Assembly: GCF_964355755.1 (NCBI RefSeq)
Contig: NC_092674.1
Coordinates: 3,231,001-3,295,000, forward strand
DNA length: 64,000 nt
Reading direction: 5' to 3'
Source of the DNA: Antedon mediterranea
Taxonomy: Eukaryota > Echinodermata > Crinoidea > Comatulida > Antedonidae
Positions within the stretch are counted from its first letter, which is position 1. Each line of letters begins with the position of its first letter. The notes under the pieces are model-generated. The model ran no database searches, was not told where the DNA came from, and saw only the letters and a program-made list of their open reading frames with translations. Of the stretch, positions 1-9,877 are shown in pieces. The position numbers and the translations under genes are program-made.

Positions 1-45
1 ATGCACAAAGCCTGTAATCGCCTCACATTATCCAGAATGTTGTGA

Positions 46-205
46 AACTTTTAAGCGCTGTATATACAGTTAGTATTACCCCGGTTATTTTTTTATCAAA
101 CACGTTCAAATATGTATCCCATAATGCAGCTAGTAATCACCGCAAAATTGTGCCTTGACCTTACCAGGTACCCATTTGTACACGTGGGTGAAGAGAAGCA
201 ATATA
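46..205 (+). repeat. Dispersed repeat R1, copy 1 (SINE/LINE-tail-like)
   Basis: Shares ordered blocks with three other places in the window: TTACCCCGG, ACATACTCCCATAATGCA, then TTGACCTTACCAGGTACC and a CACNTGGGTG motif. No terminal repeats or coding frame are visible, so the class is unknown. It lies in a Mondo intron. Confidence 0.6.
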
Positions 206-333
206 ATATGTTGTTTGTGGGTGTTTTAATAGAAATTCTTACAATATAAAGTATAGTAATAGTATAGTAATAACAATAACCTGCAAACTCTGTTTATACA
301 ATAATTACATATTTTAAAAATGTCTTTTTCTAG

Positions 334-434
334 ACTTGCTAACCAAAACACCAACCAAGGACAATAGTATGGGCTCTATGCCAATGTGTGGCAATTCCTA
401 TGGTGGTTTAATGAGAAGTGACTCATTAGGACAT
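334..434 (+). CDS. MLXIP: Mondo exon (window exon 1)
   Basis: Starts after a TTTTTCTAG acceptor and ends at GTGAGT. The first two bases complete a split codon from an exon outside the window. It encodes LLTKTPTKDNSMGSMPMCGN and a further 13 residues in phase 0. The residues are low-complexity and the identity rests on in-frame joining to the next exon. Confidence 0.7.
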
Positions 435-3400
435 GTGAGTTAAGCAATTAATGAGTCACAATTTAACACGTTCTTCTAGTACATTTTAAGAAAAGCAATG
501 TAATGTGTCACATTAAATTCAATAGATAGACAACAGAACAAAAAAATAAAATTAAATGAATATATGATGTTGTAATTAAACATGTGACCACACCATCAGA
601 AAATTGTCACCAAGAATTAAATCATAAACATTTTTTTTTTAATGTGGCATCACCTAAAAAGCAAAATACAAATTGGAAAAAGATATTATTAAATACAGTC
701 AACTCTCCCAATACCGGACTCTCTGAAAACCAGAAACTATCCCAAAATTAGAAAACTCTCCCAATACCAGACTTTTCTTGAAGTCCAAACAGTCCCATTA
801 AAAACACATTCCGACTTCTCGAAAGACCAGACATATTTGGCCAGCCCAAAGGTGTCCGGTATTGGGAGAGTTGACTATATAATGAAACAATATTTCAGAT
901 ATGGCCTAATATAATTGATATAAATTCTAAAATTGTAGAAAAATCTTTTTTTCCTATTGCAGGATCAACTATCCAGCTCCATATATGGTGAAATGATGAG
1001 TACAGATGCGTCTTACCCGGTTGTAGTGCAGTCGTCCAGCAAACCGCGCACAGTCAGTTTCAACACTATCCCGTCACCGACATCGCGCCAACTATTCAAC
1101 TCTAACGAGCCCCAGATGCAGTTCAACCAGTTCCCGATGTCCATGCCACAGAACAACCAAATGGAAGGAAACTTTGTGAGTGATATGGGCGTCTCGGAAG
1201 TTGATATAATAGATGATTTGCTAAATTCTTTCTCAACAGCAAACTATAGTTTTCAGACAATGCATCCTGTGTCTACCACTCCTGTTGACGTCATGACGAA
1301 TTTTGGAAATCAAGTGCAAATGGTAACTAAACTGAATGAATAAAAAAATTAATAGAGTTCATTTGAGTAGGCAGCCTCCCACAAGTTATCACTGGCTTTA
1401 TCATTCTCTCTTGAATTAAAATTTTTTTTTTTTTTAGAAAAAGACAAAATAAATGGTTAAATTTAACCAGAAACCCATTGGATCAATTCAACTATTTTTT
1501 GTTACAGTTTTACAATACAATATATTTTTTTCAATCCAATTTTTGGTTAAAGTGGATAACTATTATGGGACATCAAAATGGCATATTCAACAAGCAAAAA
1601 GGTCTAAGAATAAGTTTAAACAAGCCTTTAATCTGACATCAGCAACAAATCCACACTATGCCTATCACTAGATCACAGATAAGATAAATCAACTGAGTTT
1701 TACATTATAATTCTTTTTTACAGGCGACTTCAAATACTAAAATGGAACCTGTCAGTCCCATAATGCATCAGTGCAATAGCAACGTTTCCAGCGTTGTATC
1801 CTCTCCTGGAAACGTTCCTCAATCCATGTCGGAACAAACCCAAAATGAACTAATCGCATCGTTGAACACCTGGGTTAAACCGACGGCGTCAGCTACCGCC
1901 GGTTGGGATCCTACTACCATGGTGATTACAACCGAATCCGGTATGCAACCGATACCGATGGCTATACGTATAGCACAGACGCCGACAAGTTACTATTCGC
2001 AAGAAAACATGGACTTTGAAAACTCGAATGTCTCTACTTACAACCAATCTTTGCAGACAAATACTAGAAGAGGTTTGATTTAGATAACAATAAAGACAAA
2101 ATTTCTTTATATTTTAGATAGAGTAAAGAAATATAAATAAATAAATAAAAAGTTGAAAATACAACATGCTCTAAACTTTTTTCAAATAAATTGTCCAAAA
2201 AATATATTAAATAAAACAATAATTTTAAAATTCCTCAGTTAAAAGTGATGCTATTTGATTCATTGTTATTATGATAGTTTTTATTTTTTATAATCAGAGC
2301 GAGCAAAGACAGCAAGTCCTCGTCAATACAGGACGCTGGCGCCCCTTCCTGAGGCCATCGGATCTGCCTTATCTGTAAAGGTAGGTAGCATGCTTACTGA
2401 GAGTTTGCCGTGGTAGTAAATATTTATACCAATACAGAATACAATATAATACTTTGTGTAGATCCTTGGAGGTTGATTTCGAAGGAGAACAATTTTGTAG
2501 AAAAGTTTTTTGAAAGAAAAATATGTAATTTTACATTTTACTAAATTAAAATTTAAAATGTTTTGATGCATTTTACTTCTGTTGTATTACTCTCATGGCA
2601 ACGCCTTTTTGGTTTAAGTAGATTAAATTCACACTTAGACTATATAGAAAAAAATATTTAAAATATAAACATGTGTAAATACAAGCAAATTGAAAATGAT
2701 ATATTGTATTCTGTATTGGAATTGTAGAATAAAATATCTGCTTTTACAGTACAATGTAACAGAATTGTTGAAAATTGTAAAGAAATGCCATGTTACAATT
2801 TGACTAGTAGTCAATTTACTCCTACGACAAAAATATGTTTTGTATAAGGGATCATGTCAAAATATTCTTGTGCAGTTACTGCAGTAATTACATTTTGTTT
2901 AATGCAATTAGCATGATTTTTTCAATCGTACACACTATTGTAATCCATTTTTCAAAAAATTTTTTTTAAACATTAAAAATAATTATACATATTATACAAT
3001 TGTACATTACTGCAGTAACTGCAGTAGAATATTGTTCACATGATTTCTAAATATGATAATTAATTGATACATCTATCATAAAACAATCTATGATTGGACA
3101 TTTTATGTGGTTTGGTGAAACTTGATAAAACACTTTTTTTTATATTTTTATTAGTTATTGTTAAAGGTAGGTGTATTGTTTTTTTTTTTTTACACTAATA
3201 TTTGCATATATTTGCATATCATTGCCCTACTACGTATGTTTTCCTAGTTGGATTCGAAAGATCGTGGTAAACAAAGTCCCACGAGTGATCGAGAAGCGTT
3301 AACCCCGGTGCTAACTCCTGGCTACCTGTCTACAGCATCTAGTGAGTAATGGTGTTGAGTGTCTATACTCTGCTGCCACCGCGTCTCCTCAGACAATGTT

Positions 3401-6400
3401 ATTTGCACTATGTGAACCTCAGGTTACTCTGTGAACCCCTGGTTCACTTGCGGCAAGTATACCGCGGCGTTTGATCCACGCCGTGGATTTTGCTTTTTAT
3501 CACCTTGTTTTTTTTCTAAATATAATATGTATATTTTCTTATAATTTTCATTTATTAAATTTTTCATATTTTAACCCGTTTTCACTTTCAACAACAAATA
3601 TATATCCCGGGATTAAATTCTTAGTGGTATAGAGGTAGATTCCCAGGCTTATGTTCTAAAGTGCATAGGTTCGAATCCACAAAATAATCATTTGCAGGGA
3701 TCCCATTATTCTAATTAGTAGACAATATTTGCTTTTATCGTAGAAAAACGTAAAAAATATGAGTGACATGTTGTCATATGTAGGATGTCCATATTTCACA
3801 AGTTATTTTTAATAATAATAATTTAGTTGATTATGTAAAGAAATGTAATTTTAAACACTACCCTATGCTTAATCTTGTTGGTGTAATGCTCATATAATAA
3901 TAAGAATTGATAAAAACATTAGTTTGAATTTATATAATAATTCAAAACTCAAAACCCCCTTTTAGCACATTTTGCTGTGTTCAAATGAATGCTGTGTTGT
4001 TTTTAAACTATAAGAAAATAATTATATTCATTTGTATCATATTAGATAGGTTGTAAAAATATTCTCTGCCACTACTTAAAAAAAACACACACAAAAAATC
4101 AAAAAATCATACAAAATTGTAATTTATGTACGTTGTATAATTTTTAATTATATCAATTTCTTTTTTTAGTGAAGTACCTAATTGATTTTTTTGTTTTAGA
4201 TGCCGAATAATTTAATATTCTTATTTTTAACTTCCTTTTAGGTATGGAATATTCTTATTTAGACAAATAACTACAAATAATTAATTATCAATAAATCTTC
4301 TATTTTTATACAAATTAGGCCCATAAGAATCCCACACAACATTTATCTGTTAATTTGTAATAAAAAATTGCAGATTTTTAACAACCACTTTCTAGTGGTA
4401 AGTACACCCTATACAACAGTATTACTTATTATATACTGGTTGTTTTCAGTGAAAAATACATACTGTAAATATATGATGTGTATGATAAAATATGTTTTGT
4501 GCCATTATTTCTATCTATGATTCAGTATTTTGTCGCTTTTTACTCCACAGGTACAGCTTCTTCTCCTGGTGGGCCTAATGATCCAAACACTCCTACAGAA
4601 TTTGAGGTAAAGTTTGAATCCTTTGAATTGACAATTTCATCACATACATTTGTTGATATATATAAGGCCTTGTCTACACTATCAAATTTTATGTGACAAA
4701 AAAATGTGATGTGCCCATATATGGGCATGATGATTTCATATCACTATCATACTTTTTGGTCAAACTAATTTGATAGTGTAGTCAATAGCATGTTGCATCT
4801 TGTTTTGTTTTTGTTTATATATTTAGCAAATTGCCAAGGGTAACCATAAGCGAATTCCTTCACTATCCTCTTTAAAGATGGCAATCATGTTTACAAGACA
4901 AACATATACACACAAGACGCTCTACAAACAAAGACTTATTACCAGTCTTGGAGTGTGGAGTTGTTATTTGTCATTAGAAAAAATCCTAAATGACAGGACT
5001 TTAATCCAGGACCCTTGGATTGGTAGCCAAGCATCATAACCACCAAGCCACAACTCCACTGTATTAACATTACTTTTTTTTGGTTTTGTAGTTTCAGGCC
5101 CCAAGGTCGAAAAAGAAACGTTCAGAATTAGATGGTAAACAAAGAGTAAGTAGAATTGAACAAAACTAACCAAGATTTGTTTTCTGTTAAAATTTTTGTG
5201 ATTTTACTTAAGGATCTTTATCAAGTCTTCATGTTTATCTGGTCTTCATGAAGAGTGTGACAAAGGCCGGTTTCAGAATTGTTATATTGGATTTCTTTTG
5301 TCCCCAAAATCGAGTAAAGGGCTTGAGGGGGCTATTGAAAGATTGATTAATAAGCCCCTTGGCTAATCGAGAAATTTGCTGGCAATGACAGCATGTTTTC
5401 AATCACAGATTTCTTGGGTCCAATTTGGAAGTCACTTAAGACATCAAAGAATTAATTAAAACTGAATTAACATTAATTAAAGAAATATGTAGACAACGAC
5501 GTTTTATTTACACAAGCGTTTTCAAATACGTATTTTACTTAAATTGCGATACAGGAACAACGCAGGAGGATACAACATTTATCGTCAGAACACAAAAGAA
5601 GACATAATATACAATCAGGCTTGGACGAGATTCAGCAGATAGTGTGTGGGCCTCAATCGGGAAATGAAAAGATTAGTCAAGCTACGCTTTTAATAAAAAG
5701 TAAGCTATTATATTTGTAGTAAATTCTCCAGAAAAAGAAATTCATTTTTTTCAGAATAGATTTTTGTTTTTTTTAACTGAACCATGGTGTCACTAAAGAA
5801 AACAAAGATATATTTTGTTGCGATTTCTGTTTACCTGATGATGTTAATTAATTTTTAAAAAGGCAGGTAAATTATAATAATATTCGTTCTTAACATAGCC
5901 TTTTTCACAATGCTTCTAAGTGCTTCACATTATTACACCGGTCATTTTTTGGATGGAAACATACTCCCAGAATGCAAGTGGTAATCAGCGCAAAGTTGTG
6001 TCTTGATCTAACCGCTTTACTAAAGAAAATGGAAATATATTGGAGACAAAGTGTCCTGTAAAGAATTTATATTAACCTATCTCTAACTCCTTTCTTGACC
6101 ATGTGCCTATCTGGCCCTTTCTCACTCTCTCAGTGGTCATAATAGGCAACAGTTGGAAAAACCATATTTATCATTATTTCTTCTTACTAATGTATACATT
6201 TTATTTCTAATTTGTAGCTACGGACCATATAAAATCTATACAAGGCGAGATTGAAAAGAAGAAATGTGAAATGACAGAGTTAAATGAAGAAATTGAACGT
6301 TTAAATGACCAAATAAAGTAAAAACTTGTTTTTTGTATTGTAATGACAATGTAGCTAAGTGGCTACTTATTAATGCCATGTTTGTGGTTCAAATCCTATC

Positions 6401-8800
6401 GCTGTATCATATATGGCTATAGCAGCTTCCATACCCATGAGTGCATCCACAAACTCATGCCTTGATTGCTATTGCAACTTAAATTGCAACCTCAATTGCA
6501 ACTCTGGTTTACAGCTAATTTCATTTCATCTTTTATTTAAAAAAAAAGAATACAGAGTACAAAATTTTCCATAGCTGAAGAACAAGTTTAGTGTCTACAT
6601 TATTATAAATATAAATTTAAAAAAAATAAAATTATATGTATAAATAAACCGATGCCACATTAGTCACGTGGTTAATACAATAACTTCATCCATCTACCAT
6701 GTAGATTGGATGATGGAAGAGCAAAATCATAAATGCATTCGTGACCATATTGCCTGTCCTCCTCTCACAACATGCCATACACCACTTTACAGTGTAGTTC
6801 ATAGAAGGAACAAATGTGGTTTTCTACAAATGCCTTCCAAGATTTTGATTTGCTTTGTTGCTGCCTAGCCTGTGAAACTGACACATTCTAGTTCTCCAGT
6901 TACAATCTGACAATAAACTTTGACTGCAATTTGAGTTACATAGCAAAAAAGGAATGTTACAAGATTTAAACTCAATCTATGTATTTAGTTATACCAACTT
7001 TTTCATGTTAATCAATGTAATATATGTTATTTGCAGTGAAGTCCAGGATGCGTTACCGGATGCTGGAGCACCAGTGGTCAGTTCACAAAATGACCATCAA
7101 CTACAAGCAATGTACGATGAGTATGTTAGACAATCAATGTGCTCTAATTGGAAGTTCTGGATTGTATCCTTATAAATCAAACTTCATTTTTTAACATTTT
7201 ATTTTAAGTCTTTAAGCACATGTGGCCAAGGATTACCAATAGTAAATTAATCACTGTCCTATCAGGTAGGTGGTAATACCCCCAATACAGGGCTATTATG
7301 TGAACCAGTTCACCGGGGTAACCCTATACGTGCTCAAATGATGAACTGTGTTCTTTAAAGTGCACACAGGTTATAACTGTGTACTGGACATTTATTGTTT
7401 TAATGTTAAAAAAAAAATTTTAAATGTTAAATTATTCTGGTCCTCAAGTTTAACTGGAAACTTAGGAAATTCGGATTAGGCTGTGAGTGAGTGAGTGGCC
7501 GAGCGGTTAAGACAGTAGAACCGTAATCACGTAGCCATAACATCGGCAGGGGTTCGAGGCTCACTCACTCCATGGTTCTGGTGGTAGAAAGAGTCTTCTC
7601 GGATAAGGACTATAAACCGTAGGTCCAGTGTACACAACTTGCTCGTGTGCACTTTAAAGAACCTAGTACATCTTTCGAGACGAGTAGGGGGTTACCCCGG
7701 TGTATTAGTACATCACAGCCACTGATCACCAACTGGGCCCTCTGGGAGATCAGTCTTTGACTGAAGAGGTCACCCAGTATAAAGATAAAACAAACAAACA
7801 AGGCCCTCCACAGACCCACGGCAGCCAGCAGTGCAGCGCCTACCAGATCAGCACACCGGGAGACGATCCCCTACTCTTTTTGAATAATGTACCAAGTTCT
7901 TTAATGTGCACTGTGAAGTACACGGGACCAACAGATTTACATCCCATCCAAAGGACGAGGCAATGAAAAGTAAAGCATCGTACCTAAGGATGCAATTAGT
8001 ATGGTACAGATATTACCATTACACCATCACTCTCCGGTATATACAGCACCCGCCGCTATTTCTAGACGGTCTCCCATCCAGAAAAAAACCGGGCCCAACA
8101 TTGCTTAACTTCGGTGATCTGACGAGAACCAGTGTTTCAACGCAGTATGGCCGTATATAATATATATATAATAGTCTTATCTTAGAACAGGAATAGAAAG
8201 TAACACATATGCCTTTAATCTTTATTTACCCACTGTACCACTATGATTTTATTCCTTAATTCGTAACCAGTTTCGTATGCTAATTGAGCCTCTATTTTCA
8301 TCGTATTTAAGTGCGATGTCGAGCGTATCGAGCGATAATTTTGAGCAAGCACTAAACGAATGGGTTGATCAATCTTGTAGACTAAAAAATCTACGACCAT
8401 GTAAGTATTTATAACCTAATTTAACCAAACCGAACCAGCAAGTTTCTGTCTACACTATCAAACTAGTATGACAAAAAAAATGTGATGTGCCCACAAATAT
8501 GGTAGTGATATGACATCATCATGTCCATATATGGGCACATCACATTTTTTGTCGCATAAAGTTTGATAGTGTAGACAAGCTTTAGTAAGACATTGGAGAT
8601 ACTCATTGCAATGAGTTGGTTGTGATAGCTCTGGTATTGACCACACAACTGTATTTCACTCCTGCTCTTTTTCAGTGGCAACAAAAGCTGTTCGTGAAGT
8701 CAGTAAAAAGACGATGGTGCTTACAAAACCTCAATTACTTTCAAAACAAGTTCAAGATTTAGTGGACAGAGAATTTAGCAATCACATGGAGGAGAGTTGA
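334..8800 (+). CDS. MLXIP: Mondo-family bHLHZip transcription factor (MLXIP/MLXIPL-like), 3' part, 12 exons
   Basis: Spliced gene, 5' truncated by the window. The visible exons join in frame to about 574 codons and end at TGA. In order they encode a Ser/Thr/Gln/Met-rich middle, a basic patch (RSKKKRSELDGKQREQRRR), a bHLH with the E-box-contact pattern HLSSEHKRRHNI, a leucine zipper (EMTELNEEIERLNDQ) and a C-terminal block with NWKFWI-FRMLIEPLFSSYL. That last block matches the dimerisation and cytoplasmic-localisation domain found only in Mondo/MLX proteins and separates this gene from other bHLHZip factors. Family knowledge: Mondo proteins pair with MLX, shuttle between cytoplasm and nucleus, and switch on glycolytic and lipogenic genes through carbohydrate-response elements when hexose-phosphate rises. 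The N-terminal glucose-sensing module should lie upstream of this window. Invertebrates usually have one Mondo gene, so MLXIP versus MLXIPL is not a meaningful choice here. CUL4 follows head-to-tail 4.5 kb downstream. Confidence 0.9.
697..877. mobile_element. Short TIR MITE with pogo/Tigger-like ends
   Basis: Ends are inverted copies of CAACTCTCCCAATACCGGAC, flanked by TA. An internal truncated copy of the end (CTCTCCCAATACC, about 751-763) suggests a nested or rearranged element. The end motif resembles Tc1-mariner/pogo MITEs; that assignment is by resemblance only. Intronic in Mondo. Confidence 0.7.
963..1322 (+). CDS. MLXIP: Mondo exon 2 (window numbering)
   Basis: Acceptor CTATTGCAG, donor ATG|GTAACT; 360 nt, phase 0 at both ends. 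Encodes a Ser/Met/Gln-rich segment with an acidic-hydrophobic stretch (EVDIIDDLLNSF) that looks like a short transactivation motif. An in-frame stop follows shortly after the donor, so the exon end is set by splicing. Confidence 0.8.
1440..1625 (+). mobile_element. Fragment of TTAA-flanked MITE family
   Basis: Internal sequence (ACCCATTGG, CAATTTTTGGT, AAAGTGGATAACTATT, GGCATATTCAACA) matches the interior of the complete element at 54417-54754, but the AGATGTATTG ends are missing. It sits in the Mondo intron between exons 2 and 3. Confidence 0.55.
1724..2072 (+). CDS. MLXIP: Mondo exon 3
   Basis: Acceptor TTTTTTACAG; donor AG|GTTTGA, which is weaker than the others. Encodes ATSNTKMEPVSPIMHQCN onward, a Ser/Thr/Pro-rich central region. 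It ends in phase 1 and joins exactly in frame to exon 4. Read-through would stop at TAG within 13 bases. Confidence 0.75.
2298..2380 (+). CDS. MLXIP: Mondo exon 4 (short)
   Basis: 83-nt exon between ATAATCAG and GTAGGT. With one base from exon 3 it encodes ERAKTASPRQYRTLAPLPEA and eight more residues. It restores phase 0, which the next exon needs; without it exons 3 and 5 do not join in frame. That frame logic is the main support, together with good splice sites. Confidence 0.75.
3248..3341 (+). CDS. MLXIP: Mondo exon 5
   Basis: Acceptor TTTTCCTAG, donor A|GTGAGT, phase 0 in and phase 1 out. Encodes LDSKDRGKQSPTSDREALTP and LTPGYLSTAS, a Ser/Thr/Pro-rich spacer upstream of the basic region. 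Confidence 0.8.
3615..3690 (+). repeat. tRNA-like remnant
   Basis: TAGTGGTATAGAGGT resembles a tRNA A box and GGTTCGAATCC is a perfect B box 45 bases later. There is no paired acceptor stem, so this is probably a SINE head or tRNA pseudogene rather than a working tRNA. Confidence 0.35.
4551..4606 (+). CDS. MLXIP: Mondo exon 6
   Basis: 56-nt exon, acceptor TACTCCACAG, donor GAG|GTAAAG. Encodes STASSPGGPNDPNTPTEFE, a Pro/Ser-rich linker. Confidence 0.8.
4662..4782. mobile_element. M1 MITE, copy 1
   Basis: Family with TIRs like AAGCTCTGTCTACACTATCA and a self-complementary interior (GTGATGTGCCCATATATGGG with its inverse ATATGGGCACATCAC). This copy has the left TIR and a shortened right TIR ending TTTGATAGTGTAG. 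Confidence 0.75.
4945..5065 (-). mobile_element. tRNA-derived SINE head, minus strand
   Basis: On the minus strand, GTGGCTTGGTGGTTATGATG fits an A box and GGATTAAAGTCC a slightly decayed B box, with TTGGCTACCAATCC between them in anticodon-arm position. GGAGTTGTGG/CCACAACTCC sequences border it. It ends about 25 bp upstream of Mondo exon 7. Confidence 0.5.
5092..5145 (+). CDS. MLXIP: Mondo exon 7, nuclear-localisation/basic segment
   Basis: Encodes FQAPRSKKKRSELDGKQR, a lysine/arginine cluster leading into the bHLH basic region. The acceptor is ambiguous: TTTTGTAG at 5091 and TTTCAG at 5097 are both usable and both in phase, so residues FQ may be alternatively included. Donor AGA|GTAAGT. Confidence 0.85.
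5555..5699 (+). CDS. MLXIP: Mondo exon 8, bHLH domain
   Basis: Encodes EQRRRIQHLSSEHKRRHNIQ through helix 1, the loop and into helix 2 (KISQATLLIK). The His-Glu-Arg-Arg arrangement in HLSSEHKRR is the E-box (CACGTG class) contact set. Acceptor GATACAG, donor A|GTAAGC, phase 1 out. Confidence 0.95.
5905..6013 (+). repeat. Dispersed repeat R1, copy 2
   Basis: Carries the blocks GTGCTTCACATTATTACACC, GGAAACATACTCCCAGAATG and GCGCAAAGTTGTG seen in the other R1 copies. Confidence 0.55.
6218..6317 (+). CDS. MLXIP: Mondo exon 9, helix 2 and leucine zipper
   Basis: Encodes TTDHIKSIQGEIEKKKCEMT then ELNEEIERLNDQI, a heptad coiled coil continuing from helix 2, as in Mondo and ChREBP. Acceptor TTTGTAG, donor AA|GTAAAA, joining to TGAA of the next exon. 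Confidence 0.95.
6345..6480 (+). repeat. tRNA-like SINE head
   Basis: TAGCTAAGTGG fits the tRNA A box and GGTTCAAATCC is a perfect B box about 35 bases later, which is too short for a functional tRNA. The following 70 bases show no recognised body. Confidence 0.4.
7037..7163 (+). CDS. MLXIP: Mondo exon 10, start of the C-terminal DCD domain
   Basis: Encodes EVQDALPDAGAPVVSSQNDH, then an acidic/aromatic segment (QAMYDEYVRQ) and CSNWKFWI. The NWKFW motif is characteristic of Mondo/MLX C-termini. Acceptor ATTTGCAG, donor ATT|GTATCC. Confidence 0.95.
7262..7375 (-). mobile_element. SINE body fragment, minus strand
   Basis: Read on the minus strand it holds GTGCACTTTAAAGAAC and GGGTTACCCCGGTG in the order seen in the complete SINE 100 bp downstream. 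The head is missing. Confidence 0.55.
7484..7801 (+). mobile_element. tRNA-headed SINE, copy 1 (complete)
   Basis: The head has GTGAGTGAG paired with CTCACTCAC as an acceptor-like stem, A box TGGCCGAGCGGTTAAG (class II, Leu/Ser-like) and B box GGTTCGAGGCTC. The body has TTCTCGGATAAGGACTATAA, GTGCACTTTAAAGAACCTAG and GGGTTACCCCGGTG, and the tail is (ACAA)n. Two more copies lie in CUL4 introns. Pol III promoted, non-coding. Confidence 0.85.
7802..8157 (-). mobile_element. 5S rRNA-headed SINE (SINE3-type), minus strand
   Basis: On the minus strand 8157-8038 reads as a diverged 5S rRNA: GGCCATACTGCG start, box A AAGTTAAGCA, box C CTGGATGGGAGACCG and GCGGGTGCTGTA end. It continues into a body with GTGTACTTCACAGTGCACAT-TAAAGAAC and TCCCGGTGTGCTGATC, homologous to the body of the adjacent tRNA-headed SINE. 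Not a functional 5S gene: several conserved positions are altered and it is fused to a SINE body. Confidence 0.8.
8271..8400 (+). CDS. MLXIP: Mondo exon 11, core of the DCD domain
   Basis: Acceptor TTCGTAACCAG. Encodes FRMLIEPLFSSYLSAMSSVS, then EQALNEWVDQSC and KNLRP, which continues the aromatic motif of the previous exon exactly as in vertebrate MondoA/ChREBP. Donor CCAT|GTAAGT, phase 1. Confidence 0.93.
8441..8585. mobile_element. M1 MITE, copy 2
   Basis: Both TIRs present (CTGTCTACACTATCAAACTA and its inverse AGTTTGATAGTGTAGACA). It lies in the last Mondo intron. Confidence 0.85.
8676..8800 (+). CDS. MLXIP: Mondo terminal coding exon
   Basis: Acceptor TCTTTTTCAG. Completes a Leu codon and encodes LATKAVREVSKKTMVLTKPQ with a tail ending HMEES and TGA. 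It is the C-terminal helix of the Mondo-specific domain. Confidence 0.92.
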
Positions 8801-9130
8801 TAGTCACCCAGTATTCAAAAGAGTTTTACATATAGCATGCCTTGATGAATTTTTAATTCAAATTTAAGATAAAACTTAAAGATAGCAGAAAAAAACACAT
8901 TGCTGAGTTCAAGAACAATTTTAATATATTTTTGTTATATTGGCATGGTAAATCGTGTGTTTAATTTGATATTTTCTATTGGATTGGTCAACTGTTCATG
9001 TAATTTGATATTTTCTATTGGTACAGTTGACTGTATGTCCAACATGAAGTTTTCTAACAGTGCCTAGTTACCTGTTCTGATAAGATAGAATTAAGTAGCA
9101 TGTTCGACATTGCTGATGGAAAATAAATAC
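8801..9130 (+). other. MLXIP: Probable Mondo 3' UTR
   Basis: AT-rich sequence after the stop with no long frame. AATAAA at 9122-9127 is the first good polyadenylation signal after TGA. A TTTGATATTTTCTATTGG block is directly repeated at about 8966 and 9006. The real 3' end needs transcript data. Confidence 0.4.
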
Positions 9131-9442
9131 TAATTACATACATGGTTGACTGTGCCTATAGACAATTTTAAACCATACGCATGATTGTGCGGATAACCGT
9201 ATAGCAACAAGTATAGCATTTTTCTGCAATTTTTATTGTTTGATCCCAAATTTGACTATGTGCCATTTAAACTGTAGATAGAGTATATTATAGTACTTTT
9301 TAAAATGGTGCAGAATTTATATTCTTATGTTTTCTAAGATAAATCTAAGTATCTATAAGTTTTAGCATATTTTTTACACAGAATTGTATCAAATAACCTC
9401 TTTTGTGTTTACTCACTACTTTGTAGTTCAGTTGCATTTATA

Positions 9443-9464
9443 TGTGTGTGTGTGTGTGTGTGTA
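9443..9464. repeat. (GT)n microsatellite
   Basis: Eleven GT dinucleotides in a row. Confidence 0.9.
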
Positions 9465-9725
9465 TATGCAAGGACGTATGCAGTTATAAAGTAATGTTAT
9501 ACAGGTTATATAGAGCCTGGTATCCAGGACAAACTGGTGTTCTTTTCTTCGCTACAAAGATTGGCAACAAAGCATTTATTTTTATCTTTCGTAAATCATA
9601 GAATGTATAAATTTGTGACAGAAATTTATGCTGCATTGTCTTGTCATATTTTCCTTATCCTTGATTTTTTATATATGTTTCTATAAGCCTGTTGGTTCAT
9701 CTCCATCACCATTATACCACCAATT

Positions 9726-9877
9726 TTAAGCTCTGTCTACACTATCAAACTTGATGCGACAATTAAAATGTGATGTGCCTATAATATGGACATGATGATG
9801 TCATATCACTACCATATTTAAGCATATCACTACAACTTTTTGTGTCAAACTCGTCTGATTGTGTAGACAGAGCTTTA
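9726..9877. mobile_element. M1 MITE, copy 3
   Basis: Complete TIRs TAAGCTCTGTCTACACTATC and GTGTAGACAGAGCTTTA with the usual ATATGG palindromic interior. Confidence 0.88.

Noticed and set aside
2323-2571. 82-codon minus-strand frame
   Set aside because: It is the antisense of Mondo exon 4 and the following intron, with no homology of its own.
3615-3690. Functional tRNA gene
   Set aside because: A and B boxes are present but no acceptor stem or plausible anticodon loop can be formed.
8038-8156. 5S rRNA gene
   Set aside because: Diverged at conserved positions and continuous with a SINE body; called a SINE head instead.
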